Below are positions 44,351 through 53,978 of a stretch of DNA of 64,000 bases, piece by piece. A model generated the notes under the pieces. It ran no database searches. It was not told the DNA's origin and saw only the letters and a program-made list of their open reading frames with translations. The stretch's first letter is position 1. Each line of letters opens with the position of its first letter. The DNA comes from Aeromonas sobria (GTDB taxonomy: Bacteria > Pseudomonadota > Gammaproteobacteria > Enterobacterales > Aeromonadaceae): contig NZ_CDBW01000035.1 in assembly GCF_000820145.1 (NCBI RefSeq), positions 1 through 64,000 on the forward strand, in the 5' to 3' direction. The translations under genes and the position numbers were made by a program.

Positions 44351-46225
44351 ATGATGAACAATCTCTCACTCAAGCAGAAGATACTGTTGTCAGTGGTGAT
44401 CGCCCTGTCGTTGGTGATCTCGTTACTCTCCTGGCAGAGCTATAGCAGCCAGAAGGCACTGCTGCTGCAAGGTAGCCAGGAGCAAGTCCAGCGCTTGGGC
44501 AGCCAGCAGGCCGCCAGTGTCAGTGATTGGCTCTCTGCCCGTCGTGACGTCATTCAGGCGCTCGGCAACAAGACCAGTGGCGAGCCCCTCAATGCTCTGC
44601 AACAGGCCCAGGTTTCTGGCCGCTTCCAGCTCACCTACTTCGGTGAGGGCAGTGGCAAGATGAATGACTCCGACCCCTCAATCAACCGTGACGGTTATGA
44701 TCCCCGCTCCCGTGGCTGGTATCAGGAGGCGATGGGCAAGGGTGGCCTGATCGTCACCAAACCCTATCTCGACGTGGCCTACAACATCATGGTGGTGACT
44801 CTTGCCCAGCCCGCTCAGGGCGGCGTGGTCGGTGGTGACCTCTCCATTGCGTCTCTGGTAGATGACGTGACCAAGATGAAGCTGCCTGCCGATGGTTTTG
44901 CCATCATGATGCACAAGGATGGCACCGTCATTGCCTATAAAGATGCGGCCAAGGCGATGAAACCGGCGACCGAGATCGACAACGATCTGACCAATGCGCT
45001 GATCGAGCAGAGTAAGTCGAGCAAGGATCTGGTCCCGGCTTACTTCGATAGCGAAGGCCGCGACAAGCTGCTGTGGGCGGTCGATATTCCGGACACTGAC
45101 TGGGAGCTGTTGCTGGTACTGGACAAGGCCGTGCTCGAAGCGCCGCTCTCTTCCCTGCTGATGACCCAGCTGGGGATGGCGTTGCTGGCACTGGTGGGCA
45201 GCATTCTTGCCATCTCCTGGTTGGTCAGCATGTTGCTTGGCCCGCTGAGCAAGGTTTCTCTGGCTCTCGCTCGCATCGCCGACGGTAACGGCGATCTGAC
45301 CCAGCGGATCAAGACCGAAGCCAACGATGAAGTGGGCCAGCTGGCCAACAGTTTCAACCGTTTCGTCGGCAGTCAGCACCAGCTGATCGGCAATATCCGC
45401 AAGCTGGCCAACGAGCTGAACGCCGATGCCGAGCGCAGTCTGGTGACCAACCAGGCCGCGGTGGACGAGCTGCAACGTCAGCAGCAAGAGGTGACCATGG
45501 TCGCGACCGCGGTCACCGAGATGGCGAGCGCCACCATGGAGATCGCCGGCAACGCCGAGAACACCGCCGCTGCCGCCCAGCAATCAGCCCAGAGCAGTGA
45601 ACAGGGCAAGATGCTGGTCAACAAGACCCGTCAGTCCATCAATGGTCTGGCTGAAGAGGTGGGACAGGCGACCGAAGTGATCGGTGAGCTGAGCCGCCAC
45701 GCGCAGGCCATCACCAGCATCCTCTCTACCATTCAGGGGATTGCCGAGCAGACCAACCTGCTGGCGTTGAACGCCGCCATCGAAGCGGCCCGTGCCGGTG
45801 AGCAGGGTCGTGGTTTTGCGGTGGTGGCGGACGAGGTGCGGGTGCTGTCGCGCCGTACCCAGGACTCCACCCAGCAGATCCAGTCCACCATCGAGACCCT
45901 GCAACAGACCACCGCCCGTGCGGTGAGCCTGATGCAGACCAGTCAGGGCTTGGCGGACAACAGCGTGCAGGATGCGGATCAGGCGGTGCGCGCGCTGGAA
46001 GAGATCACCAGCGCCATCTCCCTCATCTCCGACATGGCGGGCCAGATCGCCACAGCAGCTGAGGAGCAGACTCAGGTGACCGGCGAGATCACTCAGAACA
46101 CCACCGCCATCAAGGATGTGAGTGACGAGATCACCGCGGCTGCCATGCGCGATCTGGATCAGGCCCACAGCCTTAAAGGCCGTGCCACCGACCTGAACCA
46201 GCAGGTGTCGACCTTTATCCTGTAA
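44351..46225 (+). CDS. Methyl-accepting chemotaxis protein, dCache sensor
   Basis: The 624-residue receptor has a first helix (about 10-28), a periplasmic double-Cache domain (about 35-265) with [14 protein letters not shown] and [19 protein letters not shown], and a second helix (about 272-298). A HAMP domain (about 300-350) precedes a long cytoplasmic signalling domain whose hairpin tip carries [16 protein letters not shown] and [10 protein letters not shown]. The RGWY and D-containing Cache motif resembles amino-acid-binding sensors, but the ligand cannot be assigned. A second ATG at 44354 is equally possible. Confidence 0.94.
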   Translation: MMNNLSLKQKILLSVVIALSLVISLLSWQSYSSQKALLLQGSQEQVQRLGSQQAASVSDWLSARRDVIQALGNKTSGEPLNALQQAQVSGRFQLTYFGEGSGKMNDSDPSINRDGYDPRSRGWYQEAMGKGGLIVTKPYLDVAYNIMVVTLAQPAQGGVVGGDLSIASLVDDVTKMKLPADGFAIMMHKDGTVIAYKDAAKAMKPATEIDNDLTNALIEQSKSSKDLVPAYFDSEGRDKLLWAVDIPDTDWELLLVLDKAVLEAPLSSLLMTQLGMALLALVGSILAISWLVSMLLGPLSKVSLALARIADGNGDLTQRIKTEANDEVGQLANSFNRFVGSQHQLIGNIRKLANELNADAERSLVTNQAAVDELQRQQQEVTMVATAVTEMASATMEIAGNAENTAAAAQQSAQSSEQGKMLVNKTRQSINGLAEEVGQATEVIGELSRHAQAITSILSTIQGIAEQTNLLALNAAIEAARAGEQGRGFAVVADEVRVLSRRTQDSTQQIQSTIETLQQTTARAVSLMQTSQGLADNSVQDADQAVRALEEITSAISLISDMAGQIATAAEEQTQVTGEITQNTTAIKDVSDEITAAAMRDLDQAHSLKGRATDLNQQVSTFIL

Positions 46226-46261
46226 GGTACAAGTCGCAGTCCTTTCCTGGCTGACATAAAC

Positions 46262-46294
46262 AAGCCCCGCCCTCTGTCGAGTGCGGGGCTTTTT
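46262..46294 (+). terminator. Terminator after the chemoreceptor gene
   Basis: AAGCCCCGC and GCGGGGCTT pair around a 12-nt loop, followed by TTTGTT. Confidence 0.85.
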
Positions 46295-46411
46295 GTTGGT
46301 CGAGGGAATGCTGGGCATCGGGTGCAGTCTGGTTTGCGCGCCGGTCATCTTGGTGTCGAATAGGTGACTCGGCCCTGACAACCTCGGCTGGCGAGAAGAG
46401 CGTCGAAGCAA

Positions 46412-46435
46412 AGAGCCCACCGAAAGGTGGGCTCT
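46412..46435 (-). terminator. Hairpin after gltS
   Basis: AGAGCCCACC-GAAA-GGTGGGCTCT is a perfect 10-bp stem 28 bp beyond the gltS stop. The minus-strand T run is only three long, so efficiency is uncertain. Confidence 0.7.
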
Positions 46436-46462
46436 GATCATATATGTCTGACCGGAAGGGGA

Positions 46463-47662
46463 TTACAGGAACGGCATCGCCATAAACAGCTTGATCACCA
46501 TGGCGTTGATGATGTCGATGAAGAAGGCGCCCACCATGGGCACTACCAGGAACGCCAGATGGGATGGGCCAAAGCGCTGGGTGATGGCCTGCATATTGGC
46601 AATGGCGGTTGGCGTTGCGCCAAGACCAAAGCCGCAGTGGCCCGCTGCCAGCACGGCCGCATCGTAGTTGCTACCCATCACCCGGAAGGTGACGAAGATA
46701 GCGTAGAGCGCCATCGCCACCGTCTGGGCGGCTAGCAAGATAAAGATGGGTAGGGCCAGACTGGCCAGATCCCACAGTTTCAGGCTCATCAGCGCCATGG
46801 CGAGGAACAGCGACAGGCTGACGTTGCCAAGCAGAGAGACCTCGCGGTCACTCACTTCATGCCAGTTGAACAGGGTCAGCAGGTTGCGCAGCAGCACGCC
46901 GACAAACAGCACACAGACGAAGATCGGCAGCTCCAGCATTCCGCCCTTGAGGGAGGCGGAGAGCAGTTCGCCGCCCTTGAGGCTGATGGCGATCAGCGCC
47001 AGGGTCTCGATCAGGCTGAAGGTGGTGAGGGGACGCTCCATATCGGGCATCTCGAAGCCCTTGGGGGCTTCATCCTTGTTGTGCTCTTCACCGGGCACCT
47101 GCACCTTTTTCACCAGGTGGCGGGCTACCGGGCCACCGATCAAACCGCCCAACACCAGACCGAAGGTGGCACAGGCGATGGCCAGTTCGGCGGCAGATTG
47201 CACCCCGTACTTTTCGGAGAAGGTGGCGCTCCAGGCCGCGCCGGTACCGTGACCGCCAGAGAGGGTGATAGACCCCGCCAGCAGTCCCATGTGGGGATCC
47301 AGACCGAGCAGGGTCGCCAGACCCACACCCAGACTGTTCTGTACGATCAGCAGACCGGTGACCACCAGCAGGAAGGTCGCGACCGCTTTGCCGCCGCGTT
47401 TCAGGCTGGCGAGATCGGCGGAGAGACCGATAGAGGCGAAAAATGCCAGCATCAGCGGGGTTTGCAGGCTGGTATCAAATTGCAGCTCCATCTGCAGGGT
47501 GGAGCGCAGCAACAGCAGCACCAGCGCGACCACCAGGCCGCCGGCAACCGGTTTGGGGATGTTGAAGGTACGCAGCAGCCCGACCCGGGTGACCAGTACC
47601 CGGCCAAGCAGCAATACCAGAGTGGCAGCGACCAGCGTTGCGTAGGAATCAAGTTGTAACAT
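46463..47662 (-). CDS. gltS: Sodium/glutamate symporter
   Basis: The 399-residue inner-membrane protein has the inverted-repeat GltS fold with about ten helices. Signature loops are ITLSGGHGTGAAWSATF in the first half and LAAGHCGFGLGATPTAIANMQA in the second. It imports glutamate with sodium. GGGAG lies 6-7 nt before the ATG. Together with the glutaminase and asparaginase genes in the window it points to amide and glutamate use, but the three are not one operon. Confidence 0.96.
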   Translation of the reverse strand: MLQLDSYATLVAATLVLLLGRVLVTRVGLLRTFNIPKPVAGGLVVALVLLLLRSTLQMELQFDTSLQTPLMLAFFASIGLSADLASLKRGGKAVATFLLVVTGLLIVQNSLGVGLATLLGLDPHMGLLAGSITLSGGHGTGAAWSATFSEKYGVQSAAELAIACATFGLVLGGLIGGPVARHLVKKVQVPGEEHNKDEAPKGFEMPDMERPLTTFSLIETLALIAISLKGGELLSASLKGGMLELPIFVCVLFVGVLLRNLLTLFNWHEVSDREVSLLGNVSLSLFLAMALMSLKLWDLASLALPIFILLAAQTVAMALYAIFVTFRVMGSNYDAAVLAAGHCGFGLGATPTAIANMQAITQRFGPSHLAFLVVPMVGAFFIDIINAMVIKLFMAMPFL

Positions 47663-48105
47663 TAAGTACTCCCATGTTGATTGGCTGTGCCTTTCGTTGA
47701 TGAAGACTCACAGATTCAGCCGGGATAAATAGTGTGGCTCAAGCGCCAACAAAGAGGGGGAGAGTTCTCCCTGCCCCATGAAGATAGGGCCTGTGCGGGC
47801 CTGAAATACTCAGGCATCCAGATGAGATTTTAGTAAAATCCGGCGGATTGTAGCAAAAAGCATCGTTTAATTCCATCTTTGTCGTATTAATGCGCGTTTT
47901 AGTGGTTTATTGTGACATTTAACACTATGGGGGTAGAGGGCAGAAAAGCCGAAAAGGGTGCATGGAACGGCTGTCATTTGGGGCGTCAGTCTCTATAATC
48001 CGCCAGTTTCCGCGGCACGCAGAAGGTATGACGGGAGGTGACATGGTTGTTCACCCCGACATGACTCATGTGCCCGCGGTGTTCACTTCATCAAGAGGAG
48101 AGGGT
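47663..48105. other. Divergent intergenic region between gltS and ansA
   Basis: The region holds 443 bp. The part near 47820-47920 is AT-rich and probably carries the gltS promoter, which I cannot place. An ansA promoter is proposed at 47971-47999. The leader from there to the GTG start is about 100 nt and contains GAGGAG. No repeat or RNA gene is evident. Confidence 0.5.
47971..47999 (+). promoter_or_regulatory. Putative sigma-70 promoter of ansA
   Basis: CTGTCA (47971-47976) and TATAAT (47994-47999) are separated by exactly 17 bp. The -10 box is consensus and the -35 box matches TTGACA at 4 of 6 positions. Confidence 0.6.
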
Positions 48106-49113
48106 GTGAAGAAGTCTATCTACATTGCCTACACAGGCGGCACCATTGGGATGCAGCGCTCCGATCACGGCTACGTGCCGATGGCGGGCTTTATGGAAGA
48201 CTGTCTGGCGCGGATGCCCGAGTTCCACCGCCCCGAGATGCCGGATTACCATATCCACGAATATGCGCCCCTCATCGACTCCTCCGACATGACCCCGGCG
48301 GACTGGCAGCGCATCGCTGAGGATATTCGCGACAACTACGAGAAATACGATGGCTTCGTGATCCTGCATGGCACCGACACCATGTCGTTCACCGCCTCGG
48401 CGCTCTCCTTCATGCTGGAAGATCTGCACAAGCCGGTCATCATCACCGGCTCCCAGATCCCGCTGGCCGAGCTGCGCTCCGACGGGCAGCAGAACCTGCT
48501 CAACGCCCTCTATATCGCGGCCAACTACCCGATCCACGAAGTGACGCTGTTTTTCAACAACCAGCTCTATCGCGGCAACCGCAGCAAGAAGGTGCACGCC
48601 GACGGCTTCCACGCCTTCGATTCACCGAATTATCCGCCGCTGCTCAATGCCGGCATCGCCATCTCGCTGGAAGCGGGCGAGCTGGGCGCACCGTCCGAGC
48701 GACCGCTGGTGCTGCACGACATCACCCCCCAGCCCATCGGCGTGGTGACCCTCTATCCGGGCATCTCCAGCGAGGTGATCGCCAACATATTGCAGCAGCC
48801 GGTGAAGGCGCTGATCCTGCTCTCCTTCGGGGTGGGCAATGCACCGCAGAACCCAGCCATGCTGGCGCTGCTCTCCGAGGCCTCGGCCCGCGGCGTCATC
48901 ATAGTCAACCTAAGCCAGTGCCTGCACGGCAAGGTCAACATGGGGGGCTATGCCACCGGCAACGCGCTGTCTCGCGCCGGGGTCATCTCGGGCTTCGACA
49001 TGACCGCCGAGGCGGCGCTGACCAAGCTGCACTTCCTGCTGAGCCAGGACTTGCCGGCACCGCGCATTCGCGAGCTGATGCAGCAGTCCCTGCGCGGTGA
49101 ACTGACCCCCTAA
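48106..49113 (+). CDS. ansA: Cytoplasmic L-asparaginase I
   Basis: The 335-residue enzyme shows both catalytic Thr motifs, YTGGTIGMQ and VILHGTDTM, then TGSQIPLAELRSDG and VNMGGYATGNAL. It matches E. coli AnsA across its length and lacks a signal peptide, unlike AnsB. It converts asparagine to aspartate and ammonia. The GTG at 48106 is used: GAGGAG lies 6-7 nt upstream and VKKSIYIAYTGG aligns with the family start. The frame stays open 48 codons upstream, but that part has no family match and contains the promoter. Confidence 0.93.
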   Translation: MKKSIYIAYTGGTIGMQRSDHGYVPMAGFMEDCLARMPEFHRPEMPDYHIHEYAPLIDSSDMTPADWQRIAEDIRDNYEKYDGFVILHGTDTMSFTASALSFMLEDLHKPVIITGSQIPLAELRSDGQQNLLNALYIAANYPIHEVTLFFNNQLYRGNRSKKVHADGFHAFDSPNYPPLLNAGIAISLEAGELGAPSERPLVLHDITPQPIGVVTLYPGISSEVIANILQQPVKALILLSFGVGNAPQNPAMLALLSEASARGVIIVNLSQCLHGKVNMGGYATGNALSRAGVISGFDMTAEAALTKLHFLLSQDLPAPRIRELMQQSLRGELTP

Positions 49114-49427
49114 CCTGTTTCCCCCTCACCCTAACCCTCTCCCAGTGGGAGAGGGGATAGATCGAGGTACTGTTGGCAGCGAGGCTTGCCATGAAGATCG
49201 CCGGCAGGTGGCCCGCTTACTGTCCGCAGGCTGCGAGCCAGCTCACTTCTCCCCTGGCGGGAGAAGGGCTGGGGATGAGGGGGATGAGTCACCCAGCAGA
49301 GAGAGGAAAAAAGAGGGGAGCCATCATGGCTCCCCTCTTTGCTATTTATCGCACTATTTATCGAACTCTCGCTGTTCCATTAGTCGCTGTTCGATTGGCC
49401 GCCGCGAGACAGTAGCGGCGAGTGGTC
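49114..49427. repeat. Intergenic region with an inverted pair of C-rich repeat elements
   Basis: Between ansA and yeaC, two related elements face each other. At 49120-49157 the sequence runs CCCCCTCACCCTAACCCTCT, then a hairpin CTCTCCCA / TGGGAGAG. At 49246-49286 the reverse-complement form occurs with CTTCTCCC / GGGAGAAG, then GGGCTGGGGATGAGGGGG. This layout resembles the dispersed CCCTCACCC...CTCTCCC extragenic repeats of many proteobacteria. A terminator is at 49311-49340. Confidence 0.65.
49311..49340. terminator. Bidirectional hairpin between ansA and yeaC
   Basis: AAGAGGGGAGCCAT and ATGGCTCCCCTCTT form a near-perfect stem with A-rich and T-rich flanks, between convergent genes. Confidence 0.85.
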
Positions 49428-49736
49428 TCAGTGATTGAGATTGACCCGCACTATCTCCTCTTCAACCGGCTGAGGTTCATCACGAAACAGCCGTTTTAGC
49501 TCGCTCTTGCTCTTCATCACGATCTCGCCGTCGCGACCGATATTCATGTGTTCTGGCTGGTCGAGGTGTATCGCCTGCCAGGCCATCACCGCTTGCAGAG
49601 AAGTTGCCTTCTGCTCGTCGGTGAGAGGCTTGCCATCGGGCCACTTGCCCAGCTCGACCGCGGTCTTGAGCCGCTCGTACACCTCTTGTGGCATCTGCCT
49701 GATCGCTTGTTGAAACTCACTCTGTTGCAATGACAT
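49428..49736 (-). CDS. yeaC: YeaC family protein (DUF1315)
   Basis: The 102-residue protein carries the YeaC core: MPQEVYERLKTAVELGKWPDGKPLTDEQK, then VMAWQA and IVMKSKSELKRLF. It is a conserved cytosolic protein of unknown function. AAGGAGAGG lies 3-8 nt before the ATG. The gene stands alone, convergent with ansA. Confidence 0.9.
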   Translation of the reverse strand: MSLQQSEFQQAIRQMPQEVYERLKTAVELGKWPDGKPLTDEQKATSLQAVMAWQAIHLDQPEHMNIGRDGEIVMKSKSELKRLFRDEPQPVEEEIVRVNLNH

Positions 49737-50192
49737 CCGGCCTCTCCTTTATCATTGTTCCTTGAACCTGGGGTCTGGCTGGCTGAGCATCAGCCATCTG
49801 TGCCATCAGCGGTCCTCAAACTCGTGGTGATACCCTATCTGTCTTGGTGCTGAATCTTGTGGTGATGCAGGCGAACCGAGGGTGCCCGAAACGGGTATCT
49901 CGTCAGTCGAAACAACCCGGCTCTGGGTTGTAGACAGCATGGTGGCGGCCTGCCCCCGGGGTTCTTGCCATGTCGGCAAGTGGTGATGGCGGGCTACCCG
50001 GAGACCGTTGATGTAAACTTGTCGCCGTAAACACAAATTCGTCGAATGCAGATCAGTGTCGGGGTGTATATTTCGTTATATTATTCTGTAATAGCGACGT
50101 GATATAGCGCGCTAATTGTAATGAATCTGTAATCAGCTTGCTAGCTTTCGACGGTCTCACAAGACGCTGACTCTACCTACAAGATGTGACCC
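49737..50192. other. Divergent intergenic region between yeaC and the DUF2989 gene
   Basis: In these 456 bp I see no credible gene. The part 50030-50130 is AT-rich and probably bears the promoter of the lipoprotein gene; TATTA-TTCTG-TAATA at 50079-50093 is a small dyad within it. The remainder has a GC content like coding DNA but no convincing frame, so a decayed gene cannot be excluded. Confidence 0.45.
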
Positions 50193-50993
50193 ATGGCCCA
50201 TTTCTCTCTGCGACAGACGCTCATCATGATCTCAGTCGGTCTTGCCGTGACGGGCTGTAATGACGACCGCATCCACAATATTTGTGGTAACAATCCCGAG
50301 CTTTGCCAGGATCTGGTGGACGATGGTTGGTGCCGCTATGAGCGTACCGATGTCATTCGTAGCCGCTTCTACCTGAAAGAGGAGGGCACGGATCGGCGCA
50401 AGTATGAGCTGATGCGCGGCCTTGAGCGCTATCTCAAGTGTGCCGAACGCTCCACCAATATCGAGTACAAAGCGGCGAAGGAGCAAAAGAGCCCCCGGGT
50501 GGAGGGGATGCTGGCCGCAGGTGATCAGCTGGCCCAGCTCGATGTGGCGACTCGCAATTCGCAAGATCCCTATCTGCTGCTCTGGCACTGGACCAATAAC
50601 ACCAACGAGCTGGCTCGCCAGCAGTTTATGGCGCTGGAAGGCAGCAAGGCGCTGGATGAACCCGAGCTGCAACTGGCGCTCGGTGGTATCTACGCCAAGA
50701 GCGACCCCGAACAGGCCATTGCCACCCTGCAGCGCGGCCTCTCCCTCTATCAGGAGGGGGACAAGGTCAACAGCCGCTTGCTCACCTCCCTCAGTACCCT
50801 CTATATGGGGCAAAAGCAGTATGGGCTGGCCTATCTGTGGGGCAAGGTGAGCGAGTCGTTTCAGGATGCGCCCGAGGTGTCAGCCAAGCGCTTTGCTATT
50901 TATCATTCACTGAGCAAAACGGAGCAGGATGGCTACGACGTACGGGCTGCCGAGATCGTCGAGCAGCTCAAGCGTGGCAGCTATCGACCCTGA
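50193..50993 (+). CDS. DUF2989 family lipoprotein
   Basis: The 266-residue precursor has a lipoprotein signal ending LAVTGC (Cys22). The DUF2989 pattern follows: NICGNNPELCQDL, DGWCRYERTDVI, a helical middle with a TPR-like part (about 150-215, LALGGIYAKSDPEQAIATLQRG) and TLYMGQKQYGLAYLWGKV. It is probably outer-membrane anchored and may bind proteins; no function is known. The Nudix gene begins within 10 bp of its stop, so the two are likely cotranscribed. Confidence 0.88.
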   Translation: MAHFSLRQTLIMISVGLAVTGCNDDRIHNICGNNPELCQDLVDDGWCRYERTDVIRSRFYLKEEGTDRRKYELMRGLERYLKCAERSTNIEYKAAKEQKSPRVEGMLAAGDQLAQLDVATRNSQDPYLLLWHWTNNTNELARQQFMALEGSKALDEPELQLALGGIYAKSDPEQAIATLQRGLSLYQEGDKVNSRLLTSLSTLYMGQKQYGLAYLWGKVSESFQDAPEVSAKRFAIYHSLSKTEQDGYDVRAAEIVEQLKRGSYRP

Positions 50994-51000
50994 GGCAATG

Positions 51001-51564
51001 ATGACCACTCTCTCTTCGGCCAGTTGCTGGCCTGACCCTTTCTCTCTCTCTTTTATGCATGGTGAGGTGCTCACTGAGGGTCGCACCCTGGAGCGCCTGA
51101 CTGTGCGTGCCGTGGTGCGGCGTGATGACGAGTTGCTGCTGGTCCACTCCCGGGTTAATGGCGATCTGATGTTCCCGGGCGGCGGTATCGAGGAGGGCGA
51201 AAGCCATGCCGCCGCGCTGGCCCGTGAGCTGCTGGAAGAGTGTGGCGCTGAACTACTGGAGGTTGGCGCGCTGCTCGGCGAGACCCGTGAGTATCGTGCT
51301 GCTCGCGAGCCGGGCTTTGATGCTTATTGTATCCGCTCGCTCTACTACTTGTGCCGGATTGGCGAGCAGCTGGTGGCCCCGCAGCCACAGCCCTACGAGA
51401 TCCGCCTCGGCTTTGTGCCCGGCTGGTTTGTGCTCGACGAAGCGTTGCAGACCAACAAGACCCAGCTGGCGGGCCCCTGTCCCCAATGGACGGCTCGTGA
51501 GACCCGGGTGCTGGCCCAGCTGCAACGCTGGCATCAGCAGGGGATCTTCGACAGCGGCAGCTGA
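51001..51564 (+). CDS. Nudix hydrolase
   Basis: The 187-residue protein contains a full Nudix box, GGIEEGE then ALARELLEECGAE, fitting GX5EX7REUXEEXGU. A leading strand TVRAVVRRDDELLLVHSR precedes it. Nudix enzymes cleave nucleoside diphosphates linked to X, and the substrate here is unknown. Two ATGs occur at 50998 and 51001. GAGG is 5 nt from the second and only 2 from the first, so 51001 is chosen; ATG 51055 (MHGEV) remains possible. Confidence 0.88.
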   Translation: MTTLSSASCWPDPFSLSFMHGEVLTEGRTLERLTVRAVVRRDDELLLVHSRVNGDLMFPGGGIEEGESHAAALARELLEECGAELLEVGALLGETREYRAAREPGFDAYCIRSLYYLCRIGEQLVAPQPQPYEIRLGFVPGWFVLDEALQTNKTQLAGPCPQWTARETRVLAQLQRWHQQGIFDSGS

Positions 51565-51596
51565 GTGCATCAAGCTGCAACAGTCAGAGACACCAA

Positions 51597-51627
51597 CAAA
51601 AAGAGCGCCAATAGGCGCTCTTTTTGT
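51597..51627. terminator. Bidirectional terminator between the Nudix gene and lipA
   Basis: AAAAAGAGCGCC-AATA-GGCGCTCTTTTT lies between convergent genes. Confidence 0.93.
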
Positions 51628-51648
51628 TGGTGGCATTCGTCGTTGAGG

Positions 51649-52614
51649 TTATTTGACCTCTTCCCCTTTCGCCTGCAGGTCGGCGTGATAGGAGGAGCGC
51701 ACGAAGGGGCCGCAGGCAGCGTGGCTAAAGCCCAGTGCCATGGCGACATCTTTCAGCTCGTCAAACTCTGCAGGCGGCACGTAGCGCTTGACCGGCAGGT
51801 GGTGGCGGCTCGGCTGCAGATACTGGCCCAGGGTCAGCATGTTGACGCCGTGCTCGCGCAGATCGGTAAGCACCTGAACGATCTCTTCGTTGGTCTCGCC
51901 CAAACCCATCATGACACCGGATTTGGTGGGGACATGGGGGTGCATCTCTTTGATGCGACGCAGCAGTTCCAGCGACCACTTGTAGTCGGCACCCGGGCGG
52001 GCAACCCGATACATGCGCGGGGCGGTTTCCAGATTGTGGTTGAAGACGTCCGGCGGTGTTTCACGGAACACCTCCAGCGCCTGCTCCATCCGGCCACGGA
52101 AGTCCGGGGTGAGGATTTCGATGCGGGTCTGCGGGCTGTGCTCGCGGATCTGCTTGATGCAGTCGGCAAAGTGCTGGGCACCACCATCGCGCAGGTCGTC
52201 GCGGTCTACCGAGGTGATCACCACATATTTCAGCCCCATCTCCTTGATGGTGAGCGCCAGCTTCTGCGGCTCGTCCGGATCAAGGGCCAGCGGGCGACCG
52301 TGGGCCACGTCGCAGAAGGGGCAGCGACGGGTGCATATGGCGCCCATGATCATGAAAGTGGCCGTGCCGTGGTTGAAGCACTCAGCCAGATTGGGGCAGG
52401 AGGCCTCTTCACATACCGAGTGCAGCTTGTTTTTGCGCAGGGTGCTCTTGATGTGCTCGATCTTCTGGCTGGAGGGGGGCAGCTTGATCCGCATCCAGTC
52501 CGGCTTGCGCAGAATTTCTTCGCTTGGATCCGGCATGAATTTCACCGGGATCAGGGCCATCTTGTCGCCATCGCGCAGCTTGACGCCCGGCTCCATACGA
52601 ACGGGTTTGCTCAT
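51649..52614 (-). CDS. lipA: Lipoyl synthase
   Basis: The 321-residue radical-SAM enzyme has both clusters' cysteines: C68, C73 and C79 ([12 protein letters not shown]) and C94, C98 and C101 (CTRRCPFC). The C-terminal Ser of RSSYHAD is also present. It inserts two sulfurs into octanoyl groups on lipoyl domains. lipB lies upstream on the same strand (98 bp gap). It is the last gene of the leuS-to-lipA cluster. Confidence 0.97.
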   Translation of the reverse strand: MSKPVRMEPGVKLRDGDKMALIPVKFMPDPSEEILRKPDWMRIKLPPSSQKIEHIKSTLRKNKLHSVCEEASCPNLAECFNHGTATFMIMGAICTRRCPFCDVAHGRPLALDPDEPQKLALTIKEMGLKYVVITSVDRDDLRDGGAQHFADCIKQIREHSPQTRIEILTPDFRGRMEQALEVFRETPPDVFNHNLETAPRMYRVARPGADYKWSLELLRRIKEMHPHVPTKSGVMMGLGETNEEIVQVLTDLREHGVNMLTLGQYLQPSRHHLPVKRYVPPAEFDELKDVAMALGFSHAACGPFVRSSYHADLQAKGEEVK

Positions 52615-52712
52615 GATTCACTCTCGGTGTTTGTTATTGTTTGATTGATAGCTGTCGGGTCACTTGCATATCCCCATCGCTGTGCGGCATAGCCGGGCAG
52701 CAGCGGGTTTGC

Positions 52713-53390
52713 TTATGATGCCTCTTCGGTATTGGTTATTGCGTCATAGCCAATCAGCTTGGCCAGTTCGGCTACCAGAATGGCTTGCGCCTCGGCCACG
52801 CTTTGCGGGCCGCCCAGGGCGCTGGTCTGGGTCATGGCCATGCCCGCATAGCCGCACGGGTTGATATGCAGGAAGGGGCTCATGTCCATGTTGATGTTGA
52901 GAGCCAGCCCGTGGAACGAGCAGCCCTTGCGGATCCGCAGTCCCAGCGAGGCCAGTTTGGCCTCCATGCCGAGATCATTTTTCACATAGACCCCGGGGGC
53001 GTCTGCCTTGGCATATGCATTGATATTGCTCTTGGCAAGGGTGCTGATAATGGCGGTTTCCAGTGCGGTCACCAGCTCGCGGACCGAGAATTTACAGCGA
53101 CGCACATCCACCAGTACGTAGAGCACCAGCTGGCCTGGGCCATGATAGGTAATTTGACCGCCGCGATCGCTTTGCACCACCGGAATGTTGCCCGGATTGA
53201 GCAGGTGTTCGGCCTTGCCAGCCTGACCCTGGGTGTAAACGGGATCGTGCTCGACCACCCAGAACTCGTCCGGGGTATCGCTGGTACGGTGGTCGGTGAA
53301 GACTTTCATGGCGTCCCATACCTGCTGGTAGGGGCGGCGGCCCAGATGTCTGACGATCAGTTGGGACTGGACGGGGATCCGGGATGGCAT
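52713..53390 (-). CDS. lipB: Octanoyl-[acyl-carrier-protein]:protein octanoyltransferase
   Basis: The 225-residue enzyme shows [12 protein letters not shown] (76-87), the catalytic Lys145 in [14 protein letters not shown] and the thiol Cys179 in NPCGY. It transfers octanoate from ACP to lipoyl domains, feeding LipA. The length and motif spacing match E. coli LipB. ybeD lies 51 bp upstream. Confidence 0.97.
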   Translation of the reverse strand: MPSRIPVQSQLIVRHLGRRPYQQVWDAMKVFTDHRTSDTPDEFWVVEHDPVYTQGQAGKAEHLLNPGNIPVVQSDRGGQITYHGPGQLVLYVLVDVRRCKFSVRELVTALETAIISTLAKSNINAYAKADAPGVYVKNDLGMEAKLASLGLRIRKGCSFHGLALNINMDMSPFLHINPCGYAGMAMTQTSALGGPQSVAEAQAILVAELAKLIGYDAITNTEEAS

Positions 53391-53441
53391 GGCTTCCTCA
53401 GCACAAAAACAGTCGCCCCGCAGAACGGGGCGAGAGAGAAG

Positions 53442-53705
53442 TTACAGTACGTATTTAACCAGCTCGATATCGCCGAGCGCTTTGTACATGGCTTCGATAT
53501 GTTCTTTGTTCTGGGCCGTCACCGTCACGCGTACCGAGTGGTAAGTACCTTTGGCACTGGGCTGAACGGTCGGGCTGTAGGTGCCGGGAGCGTGCTGTTG
53601 CAGCACTTCTACCACTCTATGGGGCAGCGCAGGGTCGGCAATGCCGAGCACCTTGAACGGGAATTTGCAGGGAAACTCCAGCAGTTCATCAAATTTGGTA
53701 TTCAT
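53442..53705 (-). CDS. ybeD: YbeD family protein (DUF493/UPF0250)
   Basis: The 87-residue protein matches Ybe[33 protein letters not shown] and the end ELVKYVL. It has an ACT-like fold and no firm function, and it is nearly always found between dacA and lipB. Upstream, 53706-53978 holds no other gene. Confidence 0.94.
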   Translation of the reverse strand: MNTKFDELLEFPCKFPFKVLGIADPALPHRVVEVLQQHAPGTYSPTVQPSAKGTYHSVRVTVTAQNKEHIEAMYKALGDIELVKYVL

Positions 53706-53929
53706 TTACTCACCTTTTTCGTCATCAACGGGATGACTTCATCTTGGATAGCTAGTGGCCTATGACTTGCAAAAGCCGCCATTTCAAGTCTATATGGGCA
53801 CTGCCCGGACCGGGATCAAGGCCAGGATCAGTCAGACCAGAAATGGAAGTGCTGCTTTTTACCACAAATCAGGGGAGGGCGGAACCGGCAGTTTGCAGGG
53901 TTATTCACAGTGCAGGTATGACAAAGGCA

Positions 53930-53955
53930 GCAGCGGCGCCTGTTGGCGCCGCTGC
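53930..53955 (-). terminator. GC-rich hairpin after dacA
   Basis: GCAGCGGCGCC and GGCGCCGCTGC pair perfectly around TGTT, 24 bp beyond the dacA stop. The following T run is weak (CCTTTG), so it may attenuate rather than fully stop transcription into ybeD. Confidence 0.6.
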
Positions 53956-53978
53956 TAGGTGACAATATTGCGCCGTGA

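Noticed and set aside
47962..48105. A 48-codon N-terminal extension of AnsA
   Set aside because: It has no family match and includes a good -10 box. The GTG at 48106 has a proper ribosome site and aligns with AnsA.
49806..50036. A 76-codon minus-strand frame after yeaC
   Set aside because: No start signal or family resemblance. It could be a remnant of a gene, but nothing supports that.
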